A model generated the notes under the pieces. That model made no database searches. It was not told where the DNA came from and was given only the letters and a program-made list of their open reading frames with translations. A stretch of DNA of 64,000 nucleotides from Gammaproteobacteria bacterium (GTDB taxonomy: Bacteria; Pseudomonadota; Gammaproteobacteria; Natronospirales; REEB76): assembly GCA_027315405.1 (NCBI GenBank), contig DAHUYB010000053.1, positions 92,733 through 156,732 on the forward strand. Direction: 5' to 3'. The position numbers and the translations under genes are program-made. Each line of letters opens with the position of its first letter. Position 1 is the stretch's first letter. Below, in pieces: positions 8,495 to 17,766 of this stretch.

Positions 8495-9118
8495 TTACCC
8501 AGAGCGATCGTGCCAGTGGCGGCCGGCGAAATACAGTAGCAGGGCTACCAGCACCACGATCAGCGCCACAATGAAATACAGACTGACCTCATCGAAATAC
8601 CCGGCATACCCTTGCAGGTGCCGGCCCAGGCGGAAGGTGCCCATGCCCCACACGCTAACCCACAGTAGTGCGCCGGTGGCATTGAATAGCAGAAAGCGCC
8701 GGAAGGGCATGGCAGCGGCACCTGCGACGATGCCGTTCACCTGGCGTAGTAGCTCGAAGAAACGCGCAAAGGTTACGAACCAGCCGCCATATTTCTCGAA
8801 CGCGATCTCCATGCGGTGTACTTGTGGTTCGCCGATCCGCAGATATTTGCCGAAGCGCAAAATCAGCCGGCGCCCGTTCCGATACCCGATCCAATAGCCA
8901 AGGCCATCGCCAATGACGGCAGCCAGGAATGCCGTTAGCAGCACCAGGATGATGTTGAGCTTGCCGTGCACCGCCAAGACCGCCGCCGCTATAAGCAACG
9001 TCTGCCCGGGTGCCGGTACTCCGAAGCTCTCGATGAAAATGACAATAAAAATCACCGGATAACCGTAATGTGCCAGATACGGATCCAGGAATTTCAGTGA
9101 ATCATGGAAAAAACCCAT
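8495..9118 (-). CDS. DedA-family inner-membrane protein
   Basis: A 207-residue polytopic protein with DedA/SNARE-associated features: a hydrophobic N-terminus with ESFGVPAPGQTLLI (the conserved E...P.PGE-like re-entrant motif), GDGLGYWIGY, and FARFFELLRQVNGIVAG (family form R(F/Y).P..R...aG). Five or six helices are visible. The family acts as undecaprenyl-phosphate or phospholipid flippases and proton-dependent transporters. Here FFELLRQ replaces the usual 'PxxR' with Leu-Leu-Arg, a mild deviation. Length is normal. Confidence 0.85.
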   Translation of the reverse strand: MGFFHDSLKFLDPYLAHYGYPVIFIVIFIESFGVPAPGQTLLIAAAVLAVHGKLNIILVLLTAFLAAVIGDGLGYWIGYRNGRRLILRFGKYLRIGEPQVHRMEIAFEKYGGWFVTFARFFELLRQVNGIVAGAAAMPFRRFLLFNATGALLWVSVWGMGTFRLGRHLQGYAGYFDEVSLYFIVALIVVLVALLLYFAGRHWHDRSG

Positions 9119-9201
9119 GGGCGCGCACTCTTCGAATCTGACGTGCGAATCTGCATGTTAACAGATGCGGCAGCGCTCAATCCGAGTTTTGGAACGTACT
9201 T

Positions 9202-11220
9202 CTAATTGACTTTCTCCGATACCGGCGGATTAGTGGTCCGTGCCCGGGCTGTAATGAGTTGCTCACAAGCATGCGCGTCCAGCGGCTCGCTTAGCAGGAA
9301 ACCCTGGATGAGTGGACAGCTTTCCATCTGCAGCCACTTGAGTTGGGCTTCATTCTCCACACCTTCCGCCACCACACGGTGGCCGAGGGAATTGGCGAGT
9401 TTTATGGTGGCGCGCGCCACCGCGGCATCTTCGCGATTCAAGGCCACATCACGCACAAAACTCTGGTCCAACTTGAGCACGTCAATCGGGAAACGTTTGA
9501 GATAAGCCAGGGAGGAATTACCGGTACCAAAATCATCCAGTGCCAGGCTAATACCCATACCACGGAGTTTGTGTAGTTCATTGAGATTACTTTCCTCGTT
9601 GGCGAGTGTCACGCTTTCAGTGATTTCCAGTATCAAAGCCTGGGGCGGCAGCCCACTTTCGCCGAGGATACGCCCCACTATGCCGGCCAAATCCGGTACC
9701 GTGAACTGGCGCGCTGAAAGGTTTACCGCCATGTGGAATTCGGCGCCGTAAACGCCACGCCAGCGCACCGCCTGTTTGCAGGCTTCACGCAACACCCATT
9801 CACCGATGGGAATGATGAGGCCGGTTTCCTCGGCCAGCGGTATGAATTCGGCGGGTGCCACCAGGCCGAATTCCTGGCTATGCCAGCGCAGCAGGGCCTC
9901 GAGGCCCATGATGTCGCCATTCGGCAGGTTGAACAGCGGCTGATAGTGCAGCACCAGTTCACCGCGGGTCAGTGCTTTGCGCAATTCCACCTCACGTTTC
10001 AGGCGCTTTAGCGCGGCCTCGTGCATATCGGGAGTAAAAAACTGGTAGCTATTGCGGCCCCGGTGTTTTGCGCGGTACAGCGCGGTGTCGGCATTGGCGA
10101 GCAGACTCTTGGCATCGGGGCTATCGGCCGCCAACAGGGTGATGCCCACGCTGCCGGTAACGCGCAACTCGGTTTCGTTGAGCATCATGGGTTTGGCGAG
10201 GGTGCGCAGTATGCGTTCCGCGAGACGTACGATATCTTCGCGTTTGTCCACATGCTCTACCAGTACGATGAATTCATCTCCGGAAAGGCGCGCAACCGTA
10301 TCACGGTCGCCTATGCAACGTTTCAGGCGCTGTGCCACGCGCTTCAGCACCTGATCGCCGGTTTGGTGACCCAATGAATCATTGATATGCTTGAATCTGT
10401 CCAGGTCTACGAATAACACCGCCAGTTGGGCATCACCATGGCGTGCGCGGGTGATGGCATTGGCGATTTTTTGCTCGAATAAGGTGCGGTTCGGCAGGCC
10501 GGTGAGTGCATCAAAATTCGCGAGCTGCACCAGTTGTTCCTCGGCACGCTTGCGGTCGGCCATCTCAGTGCGCAGCTCGTCAGCGATATCCGCGAAAGCG
10601 AATCGGATATTCAGTTGCTCTACCAAGCGTCTGTGCATGCCGATGGACATGCGTATCAATAGCGCCAGCATGACGCAGGCCAGAACCGCGGCCGCGAACC
10701 GGACCACATCGAAGGCTAGCGCCAGTCGTATCATGAGTGGTAGCGCCGCCATGAATAGAAAAATTGAATAGCCCCGGAGGGAAGGGGCCAAGGCCGGCAT
10801 CGCCAGGGCACACGCTGACATGATGACTGTAGCCAGGAACATCTGATGTGCCACGTCCACGGAGGAGAACAACAATATCCCCGCCAGGCCCCAGCCGCAG
10901 GCAGTCAACAGATTACCCGTCAGGAAGCGTCGTTCCCACAGGGGCGCATTTACAGCTTCAATGCTGCGATGATTGAAAACGCGGTTTAGCAGTCCACGGC
11001 CGATCTCTACGATCAGCATAAACACCAGCCAGGCTATCTGGATTACATGACTGAGAGGTGTGTTCCAGAAGAGCGCTACCAACAATACGGCAACAATAAT
11101 GCCGGCCAGGTGTGTGCCGCGGGTATTGTGATAGAGGAGGTTGGTGAGTTCCGCCTTGACCAACAGCCCGACGTCGCGGCTGGGTACAAGCGTATCCGCC
11201 ATGGTGGCGATCGCCATCAA
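9202..11220 (-). CDS. Membrane-bound GGDEF-EAL cyclic-di-GMP enzyme
   Basis: A 672-residue protein. Residues about 38-195 hold six or seven membrane helices without a recognisable ligand domain. The GGDEF domain follows (about 230-395) with the A-site motif RLSGDEF (313-317), where Ser replaces the first Gly. The EAL domain (about 410-660) has EALLRW at 441-446, NLSARQF, the metal-binding DDFGTG at 562-567 and KLDQSF, all the residues expected of an active phosphodiesterase. It probably degrades c-di-GMP, with the GGDEF domain active or GTP-binding. GGGAGG 4-9 nt upstream supports the double ATG start at 11220/11217. It is divergent from a diguanylate cyclase gene. Confidence 0.9.
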   Translation of the reverse strand: MMAIATMADTLVPSRDVGLLVKAELTNLLYHNTRGTHLAGIIVAVLLVALFWNTPLSHVIQIAWLVFMLIVEIGRGLLNRVFNHRSIEAVNAPLWERRFLTGNLLTACGWGLAGILLFSSVDVAHQMFLATVIMSACALAMPALAPSLRGYSIFLFMAALPLMIRLALAFDVVRFAAAVLACVMLALLIRMSIGMHRRLVEQLNIRFAFADIADELRTEMADRKRAEEQLVQLANFDALTGLPNRTLFEQKIANAITRARHGDAQLAVLFVDLDRFKHINDSLGHQTGDQVLKRVAQRLKRCIGDRDTVARLSGDEFIVLVEHVDKREDIVRLAERILRTLAKPMMLNETELRVTGSVGITLLAADSPDAKSLLANADTALYRAKHRGRNSYQFFTPDMHEAALKRLKREVELRKALTRGELVLHYQPLFNLPNGDIMGLEALLRWHSQEFGLVAPAEFIPLAEETGLIIPIGEWVLREACKQAVRWRGVYGAEFHMAVNLSARQFTVPDLAGIVGRILGESGLPPQALILEITESVTLANEESNLNELHKLRGMGISLALDDFGTGNSSLAYLKRFPIDVLKLDQSFVRDVALNREDAAVARATIKLANSLGHRVVAEGVENEAQLKWLQMESCPLIQGFLLSEPLDAHACEQLITARARTTNPPVSEKVN

Positions 11221-11493
11221 GCCTCCCGGTCTCCCTTGAGCCGCATCCTCCCGCTGGCTGCCAGGCTACCTTATGTTGAGTAGGGCAATTCAAGTGTGCA
11301 GAATCGGCGCCGCGCTGTCTAGGGGCGGTATAGCCTCAACGGTACAGTTATGCCGATGAGCGGCCTTGTAGGGCGATTATGTCAGGGGCATCATCCGGCG
11401 GCTGAAGCATCTTTAGAATTTTTCAATAAGCAGGCATTTTGGCCTCGGGTTTGGTGCAGGGAGTCAGCATTGGGGGCGAAACAGGTTTCTGGA

Positions 11494-12750
11494 ATGCAGA
11501 TGCTGATGAGCTTTGGACTTATCAGCCAGATGGCAGCCGTCGTCCTGCTGGTTTTGCTGTTTATGCTGCTGCGGCGTCATGCTGGTCGGCGGCCGTATTT
11601 TTTTGCCTGGAGCAATGCCTGGTTGGCATTTGCCGTGGCGCTGATCGCCCTGGCGGTGCGTTATAACCTATTGCCGTCGGCTGCCGCTCGCGATACCGGT
11701 TTGGGCGGGTGGCCAGGTATCTGCTATTTAATCTACCAGTTTGGCAAACTTGCCTTTCTGGTGCTGCTGTTGCGGGGCACGCTGCTCTACCTCAAGGGTG
11801 TGGCGCATCCGGTGTTTGGCTTGATGCGCTGGTTGTGGGCCGTGGTCGGTGCAATCACCCTGATATCGGTGGCGTTTTCGCCCACGCTGCACGCCATCAT
11901 GTTTTGGCAGGGACTGTGCAACGTGGTGGTATATTCCTTTTGCACCGTGGCCATGTTGACCTTACCCATGCCGCGCCGCAGCCTGGGCACGCGCACCACC
12001 GGCATCGTACTGGCTGCGACCCTGGGGCTGTGGCTGATTTACATGGCGGCGCTGCTGGATGCCGTGATTCCGGAGGCGCACATAGGCCTGAATCTGCAAA
12101 GCTTGCTGGAAGGCCCAAATTATTATCTCGATTTGACGCTCTGCATGCTGCTTGCCTTTGGCATGGTGCTGGTGCTTTTCGAGGATAGCAAACGCGAAAT
12201 CGATACCGCCCACCACGAATTGCGTATCGCTCACGAACAGTTGCTGCGGGAATCGTTGCTGGATTCCATGACTGGCGCCTACAACCGTCGTGCCTTCAAC
12301 GAGGGTGCCGGGCTTGAGGATGCTAAAGGTACATTCGGTACCCTGGTGGTCCTTGATATGGACAATCTCAAGGATGTAAACGACGTTTATGGCCACAAAT
12401 ACGGCGACGCGCTACTCAGGCATTTTGCCTCGGTACTGCGCTCGGGACTGCGGCCATCGGATAAACTTTACCGCCTGGGCGGTGATGAATTCCTGGTGGT
12501 CATGCCGCGCGCGCTGGCGAATATCGCTGGCCCGCGCATACAGGAACTCATCGCCAGCGCGCCTTCGTTGAAGGTGACCGATACGGGCGCGCTCATCAAG
12601 TTGCGGGCCAGCGTCGGCACAGCGAATTTCAGTAGCGTGGAAAATATTGATATCGCGTTGCACGAGGCGGATCGTTCCATGTATGCGCACAAACGTGCCA
12701 GCAGAAATGAACGCACCATCCCAGGTATGAGGGCGGAATCGGGTGGTTGA
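11494..12750 (+). CDS. Membrane-bound diguanylate cyclase
   Basis: About 418 residues from the ATG at 11494. Seven or eight membrane helices are followed by a short coiled linker and a C-terminal GGDEF domain with an intact RLGGDEFLVVMP site. It should make c-di-GMP from two GTP. An in-frame ATG at 11350 would add 48 residues with no family character, so the later start next to the first membrane helix (MQMLMSFGLISQ) is preferred; neither has a strong Shine-Dalgarno. It is divergent from the GGDEF-EAL gene across about 270 nt, so synthesis and breakdown may be set locally. Confidence 0.87.
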   Translation: MQMLMSFGLISQMAAVVLLVLLFMLLRRHAGRRPYFFAWSNAWLAFAVALIALAVRYNLLPSAAARDTGLGGWPGICYLIYQFGKLAFLVLLLRGTLLYLKGVAHPVFGLMRWLWAVVGAITLISVAFSPTLHAIMFWQGLCNVVVYSFCTVAMLTLPMPRRSLGTRTTGIVLAATLGLWLIYMAALLDAVIPEAHIGLNLQSLLEGPNYYLDLTLCMLLAFGMVLVLFEDSKREIDTAHHELRIAHEQLLRESLLDSMTGAYNRRAFNEGAGLEDAKGTFGTLVVLDMDNLKDVNDVYGHKYGDALLRHFASVLRSGLRPSDKLYRLGGDEFLVVMPRALANIAGPRIQELIASAPSLKVTDTGALIKLRASVGTANFSSVENIDIALHEADRSMYAHKRASRNERTIPGMRAESGG

Positions 12751-12873
12751 TGACCAGCTACCGGACTTATGCCGTGCCCGGCGTAAATTTCTACAATTTG
12801 CGCACCACCGGACTATTCTTTTCACTACAGTAGTCTATGCTTAACTAGCTTGAGTAGGGCGTAGGCATCGTCG

Positions 12874-12897
12874 GCCGTTTTCCATGGGGGAAACGGC
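12874..12897 (+). promoter_or_regulatory. Strong hairpin in the leader of the kor operon
   Basis: GCCGTTT and AAACGGC flank TCC-ATGG-GGG, giving a stem of about ten pairs with an ATGG loop. It ends 38 nt before the korC-type start. There is no T-run after it, so it is not a standard terminator of the upstream cyclase gene; it could shape the leader RNA or bind a regulator. Confidence 0.35.
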
Positions 12898-12935
12898 GAT
12901 TAGCGCGACCCCTGAAACCCGCTGACGGAGCCTTT

Positions 12936-14735
12936 GTGAAACCAACCGACGTCTCGAATCCCGACTACTTTCACCGGGTCGTAGATTGCCAGTGGGCTTG
13001 TCCGGCCCATACCAATGTACCTGAGTATATCCGCCTCATTGCCCAAGGCCGCTTCACCGACGCCTACCTGTTGAACCGGGAATCCAACGTATTCCCCGGG
13101 ATTCTGGGGCGCGTCTGCGACCGACCTTGCGAACCCGCTTGCCGCCGTGGGCGTGTGGACGAGAAGCCGGTGGCCATCTGCCGGCTGAAGCGCGTGGCCG
13201 CAGATTACAAGGACGATATCGCCGAGCGCCTTGCGCAAATCCCGCAACGCAAAAACGGCAAGCGCATCGCTTGCATCGGCGCCGGGTGTGCTTCTCTCAC
13301 GGTCGCCAACGATCTGCTGCCGCTGGGTTACGAAATGACCCTGTTCGAGAAGCAACATGAGCCGGGGGGGCTCATGCGCACCAACATCCCCGCATTCCGC
13401 TTGCCGGCCAACGTGTTGAATGAAGAGATCCGCATGATCGTGGACATGGGTATGGACCTGCGCCTGAACCAGGCGATCACCAGCATGCGGGGGTTATTGC
13501 AAGAGGGTTTCGACGCGATCTTTGTGGGTAGTGGCGCACCCCGCGGCAAGAATCTTGAAATCCCGGGCCGCTATGATGACCCCGCGCATGTCCATATCGG
13601 CATTGACTGGCTGGAATCCGTGGCTTTCGGACATGTCAATTCGGTCGGCAGACAGGTACTCATCATCGGTGCCGGCAACACCGCCATGGATTGCTGCCGC
13701 ACTTCCCTCAGGATCGGTGCCGACAATGTAAAGGTGATGGCGCGCAAACCGCTCACTCAGCTCAAGGCTTCCGACTGGGAACTGGAAGGCGCCGTCGAGG
13801 AGAGCGTCGAGATCATCCAGTGCCATTCACCCAAAGAATTTGTACTCCAGAACGGCCGCATCAAGGGTATGACTTTCGAAGTGCTGGAATACTACGACGA
13901 TCACGGCAGGCAGAAATCCAAAATACTTGGCGAAAAGTTCTATCCCGCCGATGATATCGTGCTCGCTATCGGCCAGGAAAATGCGTTTCCCTGGATCGAG
14001 CGTGACATCGGCCTTGAGTTCGACCAATGGGATGTGCCGGTGGTGGACAAGCAGAACATGCAGTCCACTCGCGCCGGAGTATTCTTCGGCGGTGATGCAG
14101 CCTTCGGACCCGAGAACATCATCTGGGCAGTGGAACATGGACATCAGGCGGCCATCTCCATCCACAAACATTGTCAGGGAGAAGACCTCAACGCGCGTCC
14201 ACCCTATGGCATAAATCTCAGCAGCACCAAGATGGGTATCCATGAGTGGAGCTACAGCAACAGTTTCGACCCGGCAGTGCGGCGGCTGGTGCCGCATGTG
14301 AGCCTCAAGGAACGCTTTAAGAAACTTGATATTGAAGTGGAACTGGGTTTTAACGCCGAGCAGACCCAGGTGGAAGTGGAGCGCTGTCTCAACTGCGATA
14401 TCCAGACGGTGTTTTTCGCGCCGCTGTGCATCGAGTGCGATGCCTGCATCGACGTTTGCCCAACCAACTGTCTGACCATCACTACCAACGGCGAGGAGGA
14501 TGAACTGCGCGCGCGCCTCAAGGCGCCCGCGGACAATCGTCAGCAGCCGCTGTATGTATCCGTGGCGCTGAAACAGACCGGCCGGGTGATGGTCAAGGAC
14601 GAGGACCAATGCGTGCACTGCGGACTATGCGCCGAGCGCTGTCCCACCGCCGCCTGGGACATGCAGAAATCCACCCTCAAGATTCCCTACGCCAGCGACT
14701 CACCGGCCGCGGCGCCCGTGCGCCGCCGCGCCTGA
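12936..14735 (+). CDS. korC: GltD-like NAD(P)H oxidoreductase subunit with ferredoxin domain (KorC type)
   Basis: A 599-residue flavo-iron-sulfur protein. The N-terminus has the GltD-type cluster-binding segment (CQWACPAHTNVPEY, then GRVCDRPCEPACRRG). Two dinucleotide folds follow: IGAGCASLTVANDL for FAD and IIGAGNTAMDC for NAD(P). The C-terminus carries two ferredoxin-type [4Fe-4S] motifs, CIECDACIDVCP and CVHCGLCAERCP. It should pass electrons between a 2-oxoacid oxidoreductase and NAD(P). The first binding loop has Cys-Ala where GAGPAG is usual. A GTG start with GGAG five bases upstream is used. The korA-type gene follows after 5 nt. The name follows the three-subunit 2-oxoglutarate:NADP oxidoreductase known from Azoarcus. 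Confidence 0.85.
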   Translation: MKPTDVSNPDYFHRVVDCQWACPAHTNVPEYIRLIAQGRFTDAYLLNRESNVFPGILGRVCDRPCEPACRRGRVDEKPVAICRLKRVAADYKDDIAERLAQIPQRKNGKRIACIGAGCASLTVANDLLPLGYEMTLFEKQHEPGGLMRTNIPAFRLPANVLNEEIRMIVDMGMDLRLNQAITSMRGLLQEGFDAIFVGSGAPRGKNLEIPGRYDDPAHVHIGIDWLESVAFGHVNSVGRQVLIIGAGNTAMDCCRTSLRIGADNVKVMARKPLTQLKASDWELEGAVEESVEIIQCHSPKEFVLQNGRIKGMTFEVLEYYDDHGRQKSKILGEKFYPADDIVLAIGQENAFPWIERDIGLEFDQWDVPVVDKQNMQSTRAGVFFGGDAAFGPENIIWAVEHGHQAAISIHKHCQGEDLNARPPYGINLSSTKMGIHEWSYSNSFDPAVRRLVPHVSLKERFKKLDIEVELGFNAEQTQVEVERCLNCDIQTVFFAPLCIECDACIDVCPTNCLTITTNGEEDELRARLKAPADNRQQPLYVSVALKQTGRVMVKDEDQCVHCGLCAERCPTAAWDMQKSTLKIPYASDSPAAAPVRRRA

Positions 14736-14740
14736 ACCGC

Positions 14741-16546
14741 ATGCCATCACGCAGCAACGACTTCGTCATCAAGATCGCCAATGTCAATGGCACCGGCTCG
14801 GCCAGCGCCAACGGCCTGTTGATGAAGGCCATCTTCCGCATGGGTATTCCGGTGGTTGGCAAGAATTTCTTTCCTTCAAACATCCAGGGTCTGCCCACTT
14901 GGTTTGAAATCCGCGTGAGCCGCGAGGGCTATGTGGCGCGCTCCGGCCGGGTGGATATCATGGTGGCCATGAATGCCCAGACTTACGCCCGGGATCTGGC
15001 AGACGTAAGTGCTGGCGGCTACCTTATTTACGATTCCACTTGGTCGCGGGACAAGCAACTGGCGCGCGATGACGTCACTCTCATCGGCATTCCTCTGGCG
15101 CAGCTGGTGAACGCGCAGTTCGAGAACGTGCGCGCCCGCATCCTCATGAAGAATGTCTGCTATGTGGGCGCGCTGGCGGCGCTGCTGGATATCGATATGG
15201 ACGTGATCAAACAGCTACTCAAGGAAACCTTCGCTGACAAGGAAAAGCTCATCGCCGGCAACCTCAAGGCCATTGAGCTCGGTTACAACTATGTCAAGGA
15301 ATATTGCGACTGTCCCTTGCCGCTCAGACTTGAGCCCATGCATGCCACCGACGGCTACATCATGGTAGATGGCAATACTATGGCGGGATTGGGCTGCGTA
15401 TTTGCCGGCGCCACCGTGGGTGCCTGGTATCCCATCACTCCCTCCACTTCGCTTATGGATGCATTCAAGGAATTCTGCGAGCGCTACCGTGTGGACCGTG
15501 GGACTGGCAAGCACCGTTACTGCATTGTGCAGGCGGAGGATGAGCTGGCGGCCATCGGCATAGTGCTGGGCGCCGCCTGGAACGGCGCGCGTGCCTTTAC
15601 ACCCACCAGCGGTCCCGGCATCTCGCTCATGAACGAGTTCATCGGCTTCGCCTATTACACCGAGATCCCGGCGGTGCTGTTCGACGTGCAGCGCGTGGGC
15701 CCATCCACCGGTATGCCCACCCGCACCCAGCAGGGCGACCTGCTGTTGTGTGCCTATGCTTCCCATGGTGATACCCGTCACGTGTTGCTGTTTCCGGCGG
15801 ATCCGGCGGAATGTTTCCATTTCGCGGTGACGGCTTTCGATCTGGCTGAGCGTCTGCAGACACCGGTATTCGTCATGAGCGATCTGGATATCGGCATGAA
15901 CGACTGGATGATTCCGAAAGTCCATTGGGATCCGAAGTATGCCCCCGATCGCGGCAAGGTGTACTCGAAGGAACAACTGGAGAACATGCAGATATTCCAT
16001 CGCTATACCGACAACGACGGCGACGGCATCTGCTACCGCACCTTCCCCGGCGTACACGCGCGTGGCGCGTATTTCACGCGCGGCTCCGGCCATAACCGCC
16101 ATGGCGGTTACACCGAAGACGCGGCGGATTATCAGGACGTACTTGATCGCTTGCGTCGCAAGCACGATACCGCAAAACAATTGGTACCAACGCCGGTGAT
16201 ACGCAGCAAGAAAGGCGTGAAGACCGCCATTGTGTCGCTCGGCAGCTGCGACGGCGCGGTGCGCGAGGCTCTGGACGTGCTGGCCCGCGAGGGCACCGAG
16301 GTAAACTACCTGAGGGTGCGTGGCTTTCCCTTCAGTCAGCAAGTGGAGGAATTCCTGGCTCACCACGAACAAGTTTTCGTAGTGGAACAAAACCGTGACG
16401 CTCAGCTGAAATCGCTGCTGTTGCTGGAAACCACCGTGGACCGGAACAAGCTTATTTCCATTCTGCATTACGGTGGTATGCCGATTGATTCCCGTGGCAT
16501 CGTCAGCGGCATCAGCGATGCGCTTGCCAAGGGGGCCGCGGCATGA
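14741..16546 (+). CDS. korA: 2-oxoacid:acceptor oxidoreductase, fused gamma-alpha subunit (KorA type)
   Basis: A 601-residue protein. The first 200 residues match the gamma domain (IANVNGTGSASANGLL); the rest is the alpha domain with the pyrimidine-binding part of the TPP site (VDGNTMAGLGCVFAG and AFTPTSGPGISLMNE). With KorB it oxidatively decarboxylates a 2-oxoacid with CoA, most likely 2-oxoglutarate. The ATG at 14741 is 5 nt after korC; an in-frame start at 14609 lies inside korC and gives Arg-rich non-family sequence. The korB gene overlaps its stop (ATGA). Which oxoacid is used cannot be read from motifs alone. Confidence 0.87.
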   Translation: MPSRSNDFVIKIANVNGTGSASANGLLMKAIFRMGIPVVGKNFFPSNIQGLPTWFEIRVSREGYVARSGRVDIMVAMNAQTYARDLADVSAGGYLIYDSTWSRDKQLARDDVTLIGIPLAQLVNAQFENVRARILMKNVCYVGALAALLDIDMDVIKQLLKETFADKEKLIAGNLKAIELGYNYVKEYCDCPLPLRLEPMHATDGYIMVDGNTMAGLGCVFAGATVGAWYPITPSTSLMDAFKEFCERYRVDRGTGKHRYCIVQAEDELAAIGIVLGAAWNGARAFTPTSGPGISLMNEFIGFAYYTEIPAVLFDVQRVGPSTGMPTRTQQGDLLLCAYASHGDTRHVLLFPADPAECFHFAVTAFDLAERLQTPVFVMSDLDIGMNDWMIPKVHWDPKYAPDRGKVYSKEQLENMQIFHRYTDNDGDGICYRTFPGVHARGAYFTRGSGHNRHGGYTEDAADYQDVLDRLRRKHDTAKQLVPTPVIRSKKGVKTAIVSLGSCDGAVREALDVLAREGTEVNYLRVRGFPFSQQVEEFLAHHEQVFVVEQNRDAQLKSLLLLETTVDRNKLISILHYGGMPIDSRGIVSGISDALAKGAAA

Positions 16547-17598
16547 GCTTCATGCAGAAACCCAAAGTCAGCCATTCGCAGCTGCCGCGCAACGAACTGG
16601 GACTCACGGTACGAGATTACGAAGGCAGCATGTCCACTCTGTGCGCCGGCTGCGGCCACGATTCCATCACCGCAGCGGTCATCCAGGCGTTCTGGGAGCT
16701 GAGCATTGAGCCCTACAAAGTCGCCAAGATGAGTGGCATCGGCTGCTCCTCCAAAACGCCCACTTATTTCCTGTCGCAGGCCCACGGCATCAACGCGGTC
16801 CACGGCCGCATGCCGTCCATCGCCACCGGCGCCAACGCCGCCGACCGCAATCTTTACTATGTCGGCATTTCCGGGGACGGGGATTCCCTGTCTATCGGCC
16901 TGGGTCAATTCATACACGTGCTGCGCCGCAATCTCAACATGCTCTATATCATCGAAAACAACGGCGTCTATGGTCTTACCAAGGGTCAGTTCTCGGCTTC
17001 CGCGGATGTCGGCAGCAAGGCCAAGAAGGGGGAAGTCAATCAGCAGCCGCCCATTGATCCGGTGATCGCGGCACTCACCCTCGGCGGTAGCTTCGTGGCG
17101 CGCAGCTTCTCCGGCGATAAGGCGCAACTGGTGCCACTCATCAAGGCCGGCATCATGCACAACGGATTTGCCATGCTGGATGTGTTGTCACCTTGCGTGA
17201 CCTTCAACGACCACGAGGACTCCACCAAGAGTTATGCTCACACCCGCCAGTTCTACCATCCGGCGGTGCACGCCGATTTTGTGTTATCCAAGAAGCCGAT
17301 CCGTACCGCCTATGACGACGGCGAGGCCATGCCGGTGGAATTGCATGACGGCAGCACCGTGGTGCTGCGCAAGGTCTCCAAGGATTACAACCCCACCAAT
17401 CGCGCCCAGGCCTACAGCTATCTGCATGAACACCAGAAACGCGGTGAGATCGTCACCGGCTTGCTGTACATCGATGAGGATCAGCGCGAGATGCACGACA
17501 TCAGCAACACCGTCAGCGAAGCGCTGCGGGATCTTGCGTATGCGGAACTCTGTCCCGGTAACGCCGCGCTGGAAGAAACCCAGAATCTATACCGCTGA
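16543..17598 (+). CDS. korB: 2-oxoacid:acceptor oxidoreductase, beta subunit (KorB type)
   Basis: A 351-residue TPP-binding subunit. The TPP/Mg motif is complete: GDGD (GISGDGDSLSIGLGQ) to ENNGVYGLTKGQ. CAGCGHDSI, GCSSKTP and PSIATGANAA are beta-subunit signatures, with Cys for the [4Fe-4S] cluster. Its ATG overlaps the korA stop by 4 nt and has a G-rich Shine-Dalgarno. It completes a three-gene operon that would couple 2-oxoacid oxidation to NAD(P) through KorC rather than to free ferredoxin. Confidence 0.9.
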   Translation: MSFMQKPKVSHSQLPRNELGLTVRDYEGSMSTLCAGCGHDSITAAVIQAFWELSIEPYKVAKMSGIGCSSKTPTYFLSQAHGINAVHGRMPSIATGANAADRNLYYVGISGDGDSLSIGLGQFIHVLRRNLNMLYIIENNGVYGLTKGQFSASADVGSKAKKGEVNQQPPIDPVIAALTLGGSFVARSFSGDKAQLVPLIKAGIMHNGFAMLDVLSPCVTFNDHEDSTKSYAHTRQFYHPAVHADFVLSKKPIRTAYDDGEAMPVELHDGSTVVLRKVSKDYNPTNRAQAYSYLHEHQKRGEIVTGLLYIDEDQREMHDISNTVSEALRDLAYAELCPGNAALEETQNLYR

Positions 17599-17658
17599 GG
17601 GGAATCTCAACCGCCGAATCTGCGCCGATATAGCTTGGCAGATTCAGGTATCAGAGAA

Positions 17659-17766
17659 TTAAAAACCCCGGGCCTCTCTCTTGGCTTTTTTCTCGGCGCG
17701 TTTTTCCTTCATGCTCTTGACGGGTTTTTTCCTGGTTTCTTTCTTCCGATCCATACCTTTGCTCAT
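17659..17766 (-). CDS. Small Lys/Arg-rich protein, 35 residues
   Basis: A short minus-strand ORF from an ATG at 17766 to TAA at 17659. The product begins MSKGMDRKKETRKKP and ends KKAKREARGF; more than half of its residues are charged and nearly half are Lys/Arg, with no Cys or Trp. GGGAG lies eight bases before the ATG, a good ribosome site. Very small proteins that start MSKGMD and continue as Lys-rich helices recur in proteobacteria as uncharacterised proteins, which supports a real gene; this is from memory, not a search. It could bind RNA or DNA, but nothing shows this directly. It converges with korB. Confidence 0.68.
   Translation of the reverse strand: MSKGMDRKKETRKKPVKSMKEKRAEKKAKREARGF

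Noticed and set aside
10270..10290. Loss of diguanylate cyclase activity from SGDEF
   Set aside because: Ser in the first position is found in some active enzymes, so no inactivation is claimed.
15215..16468. 417-residue minus-strand open frame
   Set aside because: Antisense to korA; no motif, and the coding strand has complete KorA signatures.
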